DNA of 64,000 bases from Nocardioides allogilvus (GCF_003047285.1 NZ_PZYX01000007.1:113285-177284); one strand, 5' to 3'. Shown: positions 1 to 9,231, counted from the stretch's first letter. Notes: generated by a model not told the origin, from the letters alone. Numbers and translations: made by a program.

Positions 1-870
1 GCCCGATCGGCGTACGGCGCGCAGCGACCCGTTCACCGAGTCGGCACCCCGCGAGGCACGGACCTGGAGCAGGACTGCCAGCACCGTATTGGTCCCGAAC
101 AGCCACGCCAGCAGAGTGTGCGGCGCGTCGGTGCGCTCGACCAGCCAGAGCGGCACGACGACGTTGAGCAGGATCTGGTTGGAGGAGAGCACCCCGTTGC
201 ACACCCCCAGGACCAGGAAGCCCTTGTTCTTCAGCGCCGCCGGGGTGATGTGCAGGTCGGGCCCGGTCGAGACCTCCACCTTCCGCTTGATCGCGGGCAG
301 GAACGAGACCATGACCGCGTTGATCGACAACAGGGCGGCGGTGATGAGGGGGATGGCGATGATGGCTTCCCGGGTCCCGATGCCGAGGGCCACGCCCGCC
401 GTACCGGCACCCAGGGAGTAGCCGACGTTGCGTGCAGCCCGCTGGTAGGCCATGGCGCCGACCCGCTTGTCGCGCGGGAAGACCTCGATCCGGTAGACGT
501 TGCGCGCCGAGCGCCCCGCCGTCTCGACCGACGCCAGCACGGCGAGCAGGACCACGAACGAGATGAAGCCCGAGGCGAGCGGCCAGGCGAGGTAGAGCAG
601 CGCCTCGAGGAGAGCACTGATCACCCAGAGCCGCTTGGCGCCGACCCGGTCGCCGAGGCGACCGAGCGGGATCGACAGCGCGAGGGTGACGAAGGCCGCG
701 GCCGACATGCCCAGACCGATCTGCGCCCCGGTGAGGCCGACGATCTGGGTGAAGAACACGGCCGTGCCGGTGAGGAACGAGCCGGTCGCGAACGCCGACA
801 ACACGCTCTGCAGCGCCAGGTCCCGTTCGAGCTTCGTGGGCGGCAGGATCGCCCGCAGCCATCTCGTCAC
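1..870 (-). CDS. MFS transporter, N-terminal part (runs off window)
   Basis: Major facilitator superfamily permease, truncated by the window edge: 290 codons are visible and no stop is reached. The N-terminus (VTRWLRAILPP) leads into hydrophobic helices and a loop-2 motif resembling the MFS A-motif (GRLGDRVGAKRLW, about residues 66-78). Two adjacent GTG codons (873 and 870) could start it; 870 is chosen because the GGGGGAGGG ribosome binding site at 878-886 is then about 8 nt away. A perfect palindrome lies directly upstream (887-908), so a repressor probably controls it. Substrate is unknown; drug or metabolite efflux is an inference from the MarR-like operator. Confidence 0.85.
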   Translation of the reverse strand, partial: MTRWLRAILPPTKLERDLALQSVLSAFATGSFLTGTAVFFTQIVGLTGAQIGLGMSAAAFVTLALSIPLGRLGDRVGAKRLWVISALLEALLYLAWPLASGFISFVVLLAVLASVETAGRSARNVYRIEVFPRDKRVGAMAYQRAARNVGYSLGAGTAGVALGIGTREAIIAIPLITAALLSINAVMVSFLPAIKRKVEVSTGPDLHITPAALKNKGFLVLGVCNGVLSSNQILLNVVVPLWLVERTDAPHTLLAWLFGTNTVLAVLLQVRASRGADSVNGSLRAVRRSG

Positions 871-886
871 CACATCACCCTCCCCC

Positions 887-908
887 GATATCTTGACGTC
901 AAGATATC
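887..908. promoter_or_regulatory. perfect 22-bp palindrome, candidate MarR-type operator
   Basis: A perfect palindrome with core TATCTTGACGTCAAGATA (889-906), extended by GA/TC on the two sides. It sits between the purH stop (914) and the ribosome binding site of the MFS gene (878-886), where a bound repressor would block transcription of the transporter. The 16 bases TATCTTGACGTCAAGA recur on the minus strand upstream of the VOC gene near 31.78 kb. Dyads of this size and form are typical of MarR-family dimers; no MarR gene is visible in the window. Confidence 0.7.
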
Positions 909-913
909 ACCGG

Positions 914-2503
914 TCAGTGGAAGAAGTGCCTGGCGCCGGTGAAGTACATCGTGATGCCGGCCTTCTCGGCGGCCTCGATGACCTCGTTGTCGCGCACCGA
1001 GCCACCGGGCTGGACGATCGCCGTCACGCCACCGTCGATCAGCACCTGGGCACCGTCGGCGAAGGGGAAGAAGGCGTCGGAGGCCGCGACCGAGCCGACG
1101 GCCCGCTCCCCCGCGCGCTCGACCGCGAGGCGGCAGGAGTCGACGCGGTTGACCTGGCCCATGCCGACACCGACCGAGGCGCCGTCGGCCGCGAGCAGGA
1201 TCGCGTTGGACTTCACGGCCCGGCAGGCGCGCCAGGCGAAGGCGAGGTCGGCCAGCACCTCGGCCGAGGCGGCCGTGCCGGTCGCGAGCGTCCAGGTCGA
1301 CGGGTCGTCGCCGCCACCGTCGACGACGGCGTCGATGACGTCGCGCTGCTGCACGAGCAGGCCGCCGGAGATCGCGCGGATCTCGGTGCCGCCACGCGGC
1401 AGCGGGGCCGACTCGAGGATCCGGATGTTCTTCTTCGCCGCGAGGATCTCGACAGCGCCGTCCTCGTAGCCCGGGGCGACGACGACCTCGGTGAAGATCT
1501 CCGCGACCTGCCTGGCCATCTCGACCGACACGGGCACGTTGGTGGCGATCACGCCGCCGAACGCCGAGACCGGGTCGCAGGCGTGGGCCTTGCGGTGGGC
1601 GTCGGCGACGTCCGCGCCGACCGCGATGCCGCACGGGTTGGCGTGCTTGATGATCGCCACCGCGGGCTGGTCGAAGTCGTAGGCGGCGCGCCGGGCCGCG
1701 TCGGCGTCGACGTAGTTGTTGTAGGACATCTCCTTGCCGTGGTGCTGGGTCGCCTGCGCGAGCCCGGGACCGCCGGGGAGGTGGCCGTTGGAGTAGATCG
1801 CGGCCGACTGGTGCGGGTTCTCGCCGTAGCGCAGCACCGCGTCCTTCTCCCAGGTCGCGCCCATCCACGCCGGGAAGCCCGTGTCGTCGCTGGAGTCGGT
1901 CAGGACGTTGCCCATCCAGGACGCCACGTGCACGTCGTACGTCGCGGTGTGCACGAACGCCTCGGCGGCCAGCGCCTTGCGGGCGTCCAGGGTGAAGCCC
2001 CCGGCAGCGACGGCGGCCAGCACGTCGGCGTACCGCGCAGGCGAGGTGACGATGGCGACCGAGGGGTGGTTCTTCGCGGCAGCGCGCACCATCGAGGGGC
2101 CGCCGATGTCGATCTGCTCGACGCACTCGTCGGGGCTCGCGCCCGAGGCGACGGTCTGGGTGAAGGGGTAGAGGTTGGACACGACCAGGTCGAAGGGCTC
2201 GACGCCGAGGTCGGCCAGCTGCTGGACGTGGGTGTCGAGGCGACGGTCGGCCAGGATGCCGGCGTGCACGCGCGGGTGGAGGGTCTTGACCCGGCCGTCG
2301 AGGCACTCGGGGAAGCCGGTGAGGTCCTCGACCTTCGTGACGGGCAGGCCGAGGTCGGCGATCAGCTTGGCGGAGCCACCGGTGGAGACCAGCTCGACAC
2401 CGGCGTCGTGCAGCCCGCGGACGAGCTCGTCGAGCCCGGCCTTGTCGTAGACGGAGACCAGCGCGCGCTTGATCGGGATCTGGTCATGGGGGCGTTGGGA
2501 CAC
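914..2503 (-). CDS. purH: bifunctional AICAR transformylase / IMP cyclohydrolase
   Basis: Catalyses the last two steps of de novo IMP synthesis: formylation of AICAR with 10-formyl-tetrahydrofolate, then ring closure. The 529-aa length is normal for the family. The IMP cyclohydrolase half opens with [13 protein letters not shown] and contains STGG and [16 protein letters not shown]; the transformylase half contains [27 protein letters not shown] and [10 protein letters not shown], and the protein ends FTGARHFFH. The start is GTG at 2503 ([15 protein letters not shown]), with GGAG 7 nt upstream; the open frame extends further up, but that part runs through a riboswitch. It is the third gene of perM-purN-purH, 106 bp behind purN, and that gap holds a ZTP aptamer. 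Confidence 0.97.
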   Translation of the reverse strand: MSQRPHDQIPIKRALVSVYDKAGLDELVRGLHDAGVELVSTGGSAKLIADLGLPVTKVEDLTGFPECLDGRVKTLHPRVHAGILADRRLDTHVQQLADLGVEPFDLVVSNLYPFTQTVASGASPDECVEQIDIGGPSMVRAAAKNHPSVAIVTSPARYADVLAAVAAGGFTLDARKALAAEAFVHTATYDVHVASWMGNVLTDSSDDTGFPAWMGATWEKDAVLRYGENPHQSAAIYSNGHLPGGPGLAQATQHHGKEMSYNNYVDADAARRAAYDFDQPAVAIIKHANPCGIAVGADVADAHRKAHACDPVSAFGGVIATNVPVSVEMARQVAEIFTEVVVAPGYEDGAVEILAAKKNIRILESAPLPRGGTEIRAISGGLLVQQRDVIDAVVDGGGDDPSTWTLATGTAASAEVLADLAFAWRACRAVKSNAILLAADGASVGVGMGQVNRVDSCRLAVERAGERAVGSVAASDAFFPFADGAQVLIDGGVTAIVQPGGSVRDNEVIEAAEKAGITMYFTGARHFFH

Positions 2504-2606
2504 GGGGCTGCTCCAAAAGTCGCTGCGGAGGGGAGCACCCAGGCGTTCGATGCTCCACGGCTTCACTCCCTGGTGGTCACCCACCTGCGCCAGTCGTGTG
2601 GGGGTC
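2504..2606 (-). promoter_or_regulatory. ZTP (pfl) riboswitch controlling purH
   Basis: The purN-purH gap, read on the minus strand, carries the conserved parts of the pfl/ZTP aptamer in order: CGACTGGCG (about 2597-2589), hairpin GGTGG-GTGA-CCACC, then AGGGAG, and at the 3' side CGCCTGGG (about 2546-2539). GGCG and CGCC can form the family's pseudoknot. Downstream, GGGTGCTCC (2540-2532) can pair with GGAGCAGCCC (2514-2505), which contains the purH ribosome binding site. This suggests translational control: ZTP binding to the CCTGGG side would release the site. ZTP/ZMP rises when 10-formyl-tetrahydrofolate is short, because PurH then cannot use AICAR, so placement before purH fits the known logic. 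Confidence 0.9.
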
Positions 2607-2609
2607 AGC

Positions 2610-3227
2610 CTACGGGGCCGCGGGGCCGATGTGCACCTTGCGTCCCTCGACGACCAGGCTGCCGTGGGCGATCCGGCCGACCGCGTCGACGAGCATCTCC
2701 CGCTCGGCCGCCTTGATCCGCTCGTGCAGGGACTCGACGTCGTCGTCGTCCTCGACCGGGACGGCCGTCTGGGCCACGATCGGGCCGGTGTCGATGCCGC
2801 CGTCGACCAGGAAGAGCGTCGCGCCGGTGACCTTGACGCCGTAGGCCAGGGCATCCGCCGGACCGTGCATGCCGGGGAACGACGGGGACAGCGCCGGGTG
2901 CGTGTTCACGACCCGGTGCTCGAACCGGGCCAGGAAGTCGTCACTGACCAGCTTCATGAAGCCCGCGAGCACGATCAGGTCGGGTTCGAAGCCCGCGACC
3001 GAGGTCGCCATGGCCCGGTCCCAGTGCTCGCGGCTGGTGAACTGCGACACCTGCTTGACGAAGGTGGGGATGCCGGCGCGGTCGGCCCGCGCCAGGCCCT
3101 CGATGTCGTCACGGTCGGCACCGACGGCGACGACCTGGGCGCCGTACGCCGGATCGGCGCAGGCGTCGATCAGGGCCTGGAGGTTGGTGCCTGCACCGGA
3201 GACGAGGACGACAAGACGAGAGGTCAC
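2610..3227 (-). CDS. purN: phosphoribosylglycinamide formyltransferase
   Basis: GAR transformylase, the folate-dependent third step of purine synthesis. The 205-aa product has the family landmarks: [18 protein letters not shown] at the N-terminus, [31 protein letters not shown] with the catalytic Asn and His, and [12 protein letters not shown] with the catalytic Asp. The start is GTG at 3227, 10 nt after the stop of the upstream membrane-protein gene, so the two are almost certainly co-transcribed. It ends just before the ZTP riboswitch of purH, so the riboswitch regulates purH without affecting purN translation. Confidence 0.96.
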   Translation of the reverse strand: MTSRLVVLVSGAGTNLQALIDACADPAYGAQVVAVGADRDDIEGLARADRAGIPTFVKQVSQFTSREHWDRAMATSVAGFEPDLIVLAGFMKLVSDDFLARFEHRVVNTHPALSPSFPGMHGPADALAYGVKVTGATLFLVDGGIDTGPIVAQTAVPVEDDDDVESLHERIKAAEREMLVDAVGRIAHGSLVVEGRKVHIGPAAP

Positions 3228-3237
3228 GCGGCGGATT

Positions 3238-4473
3238 CTAGGGCGCGACGTCGCTGCCACGGCGCTGGTACCAGGCCATGGCCACGGCACCGACCAGGCC
3301 GCCGAGCCCGAAGGCCGTGATCGCGGCGACCAGCACGTCCGGCACGAAGGGCCCGACATGGCGCATCCGGCCCGGACCGGCTGCACCGCCGGCGACCGAA
3401 GCGAGCAGGGCGAAGACGACACCGGCCACGATCCCGCCGCCGCAGCCGCGCAGGGCGGCCTCGCGCCAGCCCGGCGCCGGGTGCCGGCGCTGCCACCACA
3501 TGGTCGCGAGCGCGGCCACCAGCGGCGGCAGCCACACCAGCGACGACAGGAGGACTCCGGGCGCACCGACGCCGGGCAGAGCGGCGAGCAGCGCGAAGAG
3601 CGGGAGCGCTCCCAGGACGACGGTGCCGGGCGAGACGAGGGTGTTGCCACCCACGGCGAAACCCGGGCCGAGCAGGAAGGAGCCGGAGAACAGGGTGGCG
3701 TTGGGCGCGAAGCCGGCGTTGGCGACGGCGTAGACCGCGCCCTCCCCCACGCCGAGGTGCAAGCGGCTCATCATCGTGGCAGCCTCGCCGACGCCGAAGG
3801 CCAGAGCGACGAGGAACACGACGGTCGAGAGCGCGAGGAAGGCGGTCAGGACGACCGCCGCCGTGGCGGCGGCCTGCCGGACGACGGGCGGGACGAAGGT
3901 CGCCCAGATGGCTGCTCGACCGGAGCCGATCGCAATGGCGGGCGCGGCGATGACGAGCGACATCCCCAGGCTCCAGAGCACCACCCGAGGCACGCTCAGG
4001 GTCGTCTCGACGCTCGCGGTCAGGGTTGCGACCACCACCGCGACGAGGGCGTAGCCGACGAAGAACAGCCCAGAGCCCATGGGCACGGTCAGGTCGCGCT
4101 CGCCGTCGGAGATCCGGTCGGAGTCGGGGCCGTGGCCCGACAGGGCCTCCCCGACACGGTGCCCCAGCCGCCACATCGACCAGGCGCAGATCGCGGTCAG
4201 CCCGAGCGGCACGATGCCCACGGCGGTGCCGTAGACGGTGATCCCGGAGCCGTGGGCCATCAACCAGGCGACCGCACCCATCCGCATGCCGTCGCGCGGG
4301 ACCCCGTGGGCGCCGGCGTCGGCGGCGAACCAGCCGATGATGCCGACCGCCACGCAGACCAGCAGCGGTGCCAGGGCAGCCGCCGCCCCGCCCAGCGTCG
4401 CGACGAGGACCAGCGGTCGCTGCGCGCGGGGGCTGGTGGTGCGGTCACGGCGGTCGAGAAGCAGGGAGGTCAT
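3238..4473 (-). CDS. perM: DUF6350/PerM-like multi-pass membrane protein
   Basis: Integral membrane protein of 411 aa with about ten hydrophobic segments, for example LVLVATLGGAAAALAPLLV, GLFFVGYALVAVVVATLTA and GGAAAGPGR-bounded C-terminal helices. Gene order perM-purN-purH matches the mycobacterial Rv0955-Rv0957 locus, where PerM supports cell division and persistence, and the same family (DUF6350) sits beside purN in other actinobacteria. The start is taken at ATG 4473 (MTSLLLDRRDRTTSP), preceded by GGAG; an in-frame upstream extension to 4548 lacks a ribosome binding site. The family assignment rests on topology and synteny, and its function here is inferred. Confidence 0.8.
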   Translation of the reverse strand: MTSLLLDRRDRTTSPRAQRPLVLVATLGGAAAALAPLLVCVAVGIIGWFAADAGAHGVPRDGMRMGAVAWLMAHGSGITVYGTAVGIVPLGLTAICAWSMWRLGHRVGEALSGHGPDSDRISDGERDLTVPMGSGLFFVGYALVAVVVATLTASVETTLSVPRVVLWSLGMSLVIAAPAIAIGSGRAAIWATFVPPVVRQAAATAAVVLTAFLALSTVVFLVALAFGVGEAATMMSRLHLGVGEGAVYAVANAGFAPNATLFSGSFLLGPGFAVGGNTLVSPGTVVLGALPLFALLAALPGVGAPGVLLSSLVWLPPLVAALATMWWQRRHPAPGWREAALRGCGGGIVAGVVFALLASVAGGAAGPGRMRHVGPFVPDVLVAAITAFGLGGLVGAVAMAWYQRRGSDVAP

Positions 4474-4546
4474 GGCTCCGCCATCATGACCCGATCGCCG
4501 AGCGCGTTCGCGCTGCCACGCCGCGACCCCGTACCGTGGAGCGGTC

Positions 4547-6424
4547 ATGAGGAGCCCTGAAGCGTTCGACGCCTTTTACGCCGGATCACGTGATCGTCTC
4601 CTGCTCGAGACCTACGCACTGACCGGAGACCTGCCCGCCGCGCGCACCGCCGTGCGCGACGCGTTCGCGGTCGCCTGGCACCACTGGGCGAAGGTGGGAC
4701 GGCTCGAGGAGCCCGAGGCGTGGGTGCGCCCGCACGCCCACAGCCGGGCCCTGCGCCGGCACGCCGCCCGCCCGTGGCACCGCGACAAGGGTGTCGACGC
4801 CAACGTCCGGGCGACGCTGGACGCGCTCGGCAAGCTCAGCGGCCACGAGCGCAAGGCCCTGGTGCTGACGGTCCTGTCCCCGCTGCCGCTCGCCGACATC
4901 GCCCGCGAGGTGGGCCTCCCCCGTGCCGAGACCGAGCGCGCGCTGCAGAGCGCGACCACCCGGTTCGCGCTGGCACGCTCCGTTCCGAGCACCGACGTGC
5001 GGCTCCGGCTCGACGCGCTGCGGGCTCCGCTGATCGACACCCGCTGGCCACGCGGCCCGATCATCCGCCGGACGGGCACCACCCGTCGCCGTACCCACAC
5101 ACTGATCGGCTCAGCGACCGTCGGTCTCGCCCTCCTCGTCTCGGGCACGGTCGTCTCCTCCGGCGGCGCCGAGCCGAGCAGCCTCGACCAGGAGAACGCC
5201 CTGCCCGGCATCACGGTGCGCGAGGCCTCGGCCGAGGCCGCCCCGGCCCTCGACGACGGCACGCTCCTGGCCGCCGCGCAGACCGAGCGCTACGGCCGCG
5301 GCCTCACCTGGCGCGAGGCCGAGACCTCCGACAACCTGGCGGGCTCGGGCCTGGTGATGCCGTGCCAGCAGACGCGCTTCGCCGACCCGGCGGGCGCGGG
5401 AGCGCTGGTGCGCTCGTTCAGCGGGACGGCCCAGGTCACGAAGCCGGCGGGGAAGAAGTCCGCGAAGAAGCGCAAGGTCACCGAGGAGCGAGCCACCGCG
5501 ATCGAGTTCGTGGAGCTCTCGGCCGACCAGGCGCAGGCCCGCGCCGCGTTCGAGACCACGCGCGGGTGGTATGCCGACTGCCTGGACGCCCGCACCCAGC
5601 TGTTGTCCACCGAGTCCGTGCAGCGCGTCGGCGACGAGGCCACGGTGCTGATGCTGCGCACCTGGAACAAGACCCCGAGCCGGATCGCCGTGGGACTCGC
5701 ACGCACGGGCCAGCTCACCGTCACGACGATGGTGCGCTCGACCGGTGCCCCGGTGGCTGCCCGCACGGCCGCCGCGGGGCTGGCCGCCGCCGTCAACGCC
5801 ACCTGTGGCGCCCCGGGCGCCGGGGCCTGCGCCGGACCGCCCCGGCTGCGCGCGAGCGAGCCGTTCCCGATCGGCCAGCCGTCGGGGCTGCTGGCCGCGG
5901 TCGACCTGCCGCCCGTCTCCGGCGCCGTCGGTCCGTGGGTCGGCACCGATCCCGTCCGTGCGCGGAACAACTACGCCGCCACGCGGTGCGACAACACCAC
6001 GTTCCGCGGCAAGGGCCTCAAGCAGGCCCTGACCCGGACCTTCCTGTTCCCGGCGACGAAGAAGGACACCACCTTCGGGCTCACCCAGACGGTGGCCACG
6101 ACGCGGGCCGACCGGGCCCGCGACTTCGTCGGCGAGGTGCGCAGCCGCATCCGCAGGTGCGGCCAGGCCAACCTCGGCACCTCCGTGAACACGCTGGTCA
6201 ACCGCTCGGGCAAGGACGTCGAGATGACGGTCTGGGACCTCGACGTGGAGATCTCCGACAATCGCACGATCCAGTTCTGGATGGCGATCATGCGCGACGG
6301 CAACGCCGTCTCCCAGGTCGGCTTCACGCCGGCCGGGGACATGACCATCGCGCGTGACGACTTCACCGCGATCGCCGAGCGCGCGCTGGAGCGCCTCGAC
6401 GACCTGCCCAGCGCACAGCGCTGA
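4547..6424 (+). CDS. ECF sigma-like domain fused to membrane anchor and two extracytoplasmic sensor-like domains
   Basis: A 625-aa protein. Residues about 1-150 resemble SigE-family ECF sigma factors: EAFDAFYAGSRDRLLLETYA and ARTAVRDAFAVAWHHW as a region-2-like part, then LDALGKLSGHERKALVLTVL and PLADIAREVGLPRAETERAL as a region-4-like helix-turn-helix. A basic stretch and one transmembrane helix (about 186-204, LIGSATVGLALLVSGTVVS) follow. The outer part holds two related segments, each starting with a Cys-Thr-Phe pattern (MPCQQTRF, about 272; ATRCDNTTF, about 482) and resembling PknH-type sensor domains. It starts 73 bp from divergent perM. Whether it still binds promoters or core polymerase is unknown; a membrane-held, sensor-controlled regulator is the inference. 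Confidence 0.7.
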   Translation: MRSPEAFDAFYAGSRDRLLLETYALTGDLPAARTAVRDAFAVAWHHWAKVGRLEEPEAWVRPHAHSRALRRHAARPWHRDKGVDANVRATLDALGKLSGHERKALVLTVLSPLPLADIAREVGLPRAETERALQSATTRFALARSVPSTDVRLRLDALRAPLIDTRWPRGPIIRRTGTTRRRTHTLIGSATVGLALLVSGTVVSSGGAEPSSLDQENALPGITVREASAEAAPALDDGTLLAAAQTERYGRGLTWREAETSDNLAGSGLVMPCQQTRFADPAGAGALVRSFSGTAQVTKPAGKKSAKKRKVTEERATAIEFVELSADQAQARAAFETTRGWYADCLDARTQLLSTESVQRVGDEATVLMLRTWNKTPSRIAVGLARTGQLTVTTMVRSTGAPVAARTAAAGLAAAVNATCGAPGAGACAGPPRLRASEPFPIGQPSGLLAAVDLPPVSGAVGPWVGTDPVRARNNYAATRCDNTTFRGKGLKQALTRTFLFPATKKDTTFGLTQTVATTRADRARDFVGEVRSRIRRCGQANLGTSVNTLVNRSGKDVEMTVWDLDVEISDNRTIQFWMAIMRDGNAVSQVGFTPAGDMTIARDDFTAIAERALERLDDLPSAQR

Positions 6425-6464
6425 GCGGTCACAACTATCGCTGGGAGCCGCGCGTCTCCTGAGC

Positions 6465-7118
6465 ATGCGACGACTCCTCCTGCTGGGCCTGCTGACCCTC
6501 GCACTCACGGGATGCAGCCAGGAGCGTGAGCCAGGGCCTGGGAAGCCACCCGTGTCATCGTCGCCGGCGACCGTGATCCCCGAGGACTTCCCGTTGGCCG
6601 ACGAGATGCACGACGACGTCCACGTCTCCGCCCAGAGCGTCGGGATGCGATCCCTCGACTTCTGCGGGCGCAAGCCGCTGCGCGGCCTCGCGCCCGCCGA
6701 CCGGCTGGCCGCGGAGGCCAGCGGCGACGAGTACGCCAGCACCCGCGACCTGATGCTCTTCGACGACGCCGCTCGCCCCGAGGCCGTGGTGCGCGACGTC
6801 CGCGCAGCCGCGATCGCCTGTCCGGCCGAGGAGGTGGGGCCCGGCGCCCGCCTGCTGACCGAGGTCCGCGAGTCGTCCTTCGGCCCGGCGGCTGCGACCG
6901 TCGTCCACACCTACGAGCAGGACGGCGAGGTCGGCGTCGGCGCCGAGGTCATCGAGGTCGTGCAGGTCGGTCGCGCGTTGCTGGTGACGTCGACGTACGG
7001 CGAGTGGGACCCGGCCAGGAACCTCGACGAGGGCATCACCGAGGACGCCGACCTGCTCGCGGCGACCGTCGAGGCGATGGCGGCCTTCGAGGGCGCCCTC
7101 CCGGCTGCCACGCCCTGA
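6465..7118 (+). CDS. lipoprotein of unknown function
   Basis: A 217-aa predicted lipoprotein: MRRLLLLGLLTLALTGC is a short signal peptide ending in an LTGC lipobox with Cys 17 as the lipid anchor, followed by a Pro/Ser-rich linker. The mature part (VIPEDFPLADEMHDDVHVS onward) has alternating hydrophobic/charged segments and no motif I recognise; its general pattern resembles the sensor domains in the protein encoded just upstream. It begins 40 bp behind that gene and is probably co-transcribed, so the two could form an envelope-sensing unit. The start at 6465 is chosen because it directly precedes the signal peptide. Confidence 0.75.
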   Translation: MRRLLLLGLLTLALTGCSQEREPGPGKPPVSSSPATVIPEDFPLADEMHDDVHVSAQSVGMRSLDFCGRKPLRGLAPADRLAAEASGDEYASTRDLMLFDDAARPEAVVRDVRAAAIACPAEEVGPGARLLTEVRESSFGPAAATVVHTYEQDGEVGVGAEVIEVVQVGRALLVTSTYGEWDPARNLDEGITEDADLLAATVEAMAAFEGALPAATP

Positions 7119-7125
7119 AGACAGC

Positions 7126-7159
7126 TGTACCCACCCTGGAGAGCTCCAGGGTGGGTACA
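7126..7159. terminator. bidirectional hairpin terminator between convergent genes
   Basis: A perfect 15-bp stem (TGTACCCACCCTGGA at 7126-7140 and its exact complement at 7145-7159) closed by a GAGC loop. It sits in the 51-bp gap between the stop of the plus-strand lipoprotein gene (7118) and the stop of minus-strand sucD (7170). No strong T-tract follows on either strand, as is common in high-GC actinobacteria, so it probably acts as an I-shaped terminator or 3'-end stabiliser for both transcripts. Confidence 0.85.
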
Positions 7160-7169
7160 GACAGGTGGA

Positions 7170-8051
7170 TCAGAGGCCCTGCAGGATCTCCCGCGCCAGG
7201 GCGGCGGTGGCGGACGGCGTCTTGCCGACCTTCACGCCCACGGCCTCGAGGGCTTCCTGCTTCGCGGCAGCGGTGCCCGCGGAGCCGGACACGATGGCGC
7301 CGGCGTGGCCCATGGTCTTGCCCTCGGGGGCGGTGAAGCCCGCGACGTAGCCGACGACCGGCTTGGTGATGTTGGCCTTGATGTAGTCGGCCGCACGCTC
7401 CTCGGCGTCGCCGCCGATCTCACCGATCATCACGATCAGCTTGGTCTCCGGGTCGTCCTCGAACGCCTGCAGCGCGTCGATGTGGGTGGTGCCCACGATC
7501 GGGTCGCCGCCGATGCCGATGGCCGTGGAGAAGCCGAAGTCACGCAGCTCGTACATCATCTGGTAGGTCAGGGTGCCCGACTTCGACACGAGACCGACCG
7601 GGCCCTTGCCCGCGATGGTGTGCGGCGTGATGCCGGCCAGCGACTCGTCCGGCGTGATGATGCCGGGGCAGTTGGGGCCGATCATCCGGGTGGACCTGCC
7701 CTCGAGGTAGGCAACGACCTCGGCCGTGTCCTGGACGGGCACGCCCTCGGTGATGACGACGAGCAGCGGGATCTCGGCGTCGATGGCCTCGATCGCGGCG
7801 TCCTTGGTGAACGCCGGCGGCACGAAGGCGACCGACACGTCGGCGCCCGTCTCCTTCATCGCCTCGGCGACGCTGCCGAAGACCGGCAGCTCCTTGCCGC
7901 CGAGCTCGACCGTGGTGCCGGCCTTGCGGGCGTTGACGCCGCCCACGACGTTGGCGCCGGACTCGACCATGAGGGTGGTGTGCTTGGCACCCATCCCGCC
8001 GGTCATGCCCTGGACGATGATCTTGGAGTCCTTGTTCAGAAAAATGCTCAT
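7170..8051 (-). CDS. sucD: succinyl-CoA ligase, alpha subunit
   Basis: Alpha subunit of the TCA-cycle enzyme that converts succinyl-CoA to succinate with substrate-level phosphorylation. The 293-aa product is family length. It has the CoA-binding N-terminus ([21 protein letters not shown]), [13 protein letters not shown], the [11 protein letters not shown] segment, and [18 protein letters not shown], in which His 249 is the phosphohistidine. It follows sucC by 16 bp in the same operon and ends at the shared hairpin terminator at 7126-7159. Confidence 0.98.
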   Translation of the reverse strand: MSIFLNKDSKIIVQGMTGGMGAKHTTLMVESGANVVGGVNARKAGTTVELGGKELPVFGSVAEAMKETGADVSVAFVPPAFTKDAAIEAIDAEIPLLVVITEGVPVQDTAEVVAYLEGRSTRMIGPNCPGIITPDESLAGITPHTIAGKGPVGLVSKSGTLTYQMMYELRDFGFSTAIGIGGDPIVGTTHIDALQAFEDDPETKLIVMIGEIGGDAEERAADYIKANITKPVVGYVAGFTAPEGKTMGHAGAIVSGSAGTAAAKQEALEAVGVKVGKTPSATAALAREILQGL

Positions 8052-8067
8052 GGGATTCTCTCCGTCC

Positions 8068-9231
8068 TCAGGCGTTCGCCAGCTCGGCGGCCTTGTCGGC
8101 CGCGCCGTCCATGGTGTCGACCTGGGTCACCAACGGGTGGTTCAGCTCGTTGAGGATCCGGCGACCCTCCTCGACGTTGTTGCCGTCGAGGCGGACGACG
8201 AGCGGCTTGGTGGCCGCGTCGCCGAGGATCTCCAGGGCACCCTTGATGCCGTTGGCGACCTCGTCACACGCGGTGATGCCACCGAAGACGTTGACGAACA
8301 CGCTCTTGACCTGCTCGTCGTTGAGGATCACGTCGAGGCCGTCGGCCATGACCTGCGCGTTGGCGCCGCCACCGATGTCGAGGAAGTTGGCGGGCTTGAC
8401 GCCGCCGTGGTTCTCGCCGGCGTAGGCGACGACGTCGAGGGTCGACATGACCAGGCCCGCGCCGTTGCCGATGATGCCGACAGCACCGTCGAGCTTGACG
8501 TAGTTGAGGCCCTTGTCCTTGGCCTTCGCCTCGAGCGGGTCGGCCTCTTCGCGGATCTCGAAGGCGGCGTGCTCGGGGTGACGGAACTCGGCGTTCTCGT
8601 CGAGCGAGACCTTGCCGTCGAGCGCCTCGAGCTTGTCACCGGTCAGCCGCGCGAGCGGGTTGACCTCGACGAGCGTGGCGTCCTCCTCGGTGAAGACCGT
8701 CCACAGCTGCTGGACCATCTGGATCGCCTGGTCGCGCAGCTCGGCGGGGAAGCCGGCCTCGTCGACGATGGCGGTCGCCTTCGCCTCGTCGACGCCGGTG
8801 CCGGCGTCGATCGGGATCTTCTTCACGGCGTCCGGGTTGGTCTTGGCGACCTCTTCGATCTCCACACCGCCCTCGACGCTCGCGATGCAGAGGTAGGAAC
8901 GGTTGGCGCGGTCGAGCAGGAAGGAGAAGTAGTACTCCTCCTCGATCGACGCACCGGGGACCACGAGCACCCGGTTGACCGGGAGACCCTTGATCTCGAG
9001 GTCCAGGATCGCGCGGGCGTGCTCCTCGGCCTCCTCGGGCGTCTTGGCGACCTTGACGCCACCTGCCTTGCCACGGCCTCCGGCCTTGACCTGGGCCTTG
9101 ACGACGACGACGCCACCGATCTTCTCCGCGGCCGCGCGAGCGTCCTCCGGAGTCTCAACGGTGATGCCGAGGGCGCCAGCCACTCCATGCTTTGCGAAGA
9201 GTTCCTTCGCCTGGTACTCCATCAAGTCCAC
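8068..9231 (-). CDS. sucC: succinyl-CoA ligase [ADP-forming], beta subunit
   Basis: Beta subunit of succinyl-CoA synthetase (387 aa), holding the ATP-grasp nucleotide site and the interface to SucD. Recognisable blocks are [33 protein letters not shown] (ATP-grasp), EVNPLARL (metal/nucleotide binding), [12 protein letters not shown], and [17 protein letters not shown] at 9231 (VDLMEYQ) is preferred over ATG at 9222 because an AAAGGA ribosome binding site ends 11 nt before the GTG, but about 20 nt before the ATG. It is the first gene of the sucCD operon, with a 126-bp intergenic space shared with the divergent photolyase gene. Confidence 0.97.
   Translation of the reverse strand: MDLMEYQAKELFAKHGVAGALGITVETPEDARAAAEKIGGVVVVKAQVKAGGRGKAGGVKVAKTPEEAEEHARAILDLEIKGLPVNRVLVVPGASIEEEYYFSFLLDRANRSYLCIASVEGGVEIEEVAKTNPDAVKKIPIDAGTGVDEAKATAIVDEAGFPAELRDQAIQMVQQLWTVFTEEDATLVEVNPLARLTGDKLEALDGKVSLDENAEFRHPEHAAFEIREEADPLEAKAKDKGLNYVKLDGAVGIIGNGAGLVMSTLDVVAYAGENHGGVKPANFLDIGGGANAQVMADGLDVILNDEQVKSVFVNVFGGITACDEVANGIKGALEILGDAATKPLVVRLDGNNVEEGRRILNELNHPLVTQVDTMDGAADKAAELANA

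Noticed and set aside
118..2716. Long plus-strand frames opposite the MFS, purH and purN genes
   Set aside because: High-GC antisense shadows with low-complexity translations; the minus-strand genes carry full family motifs.
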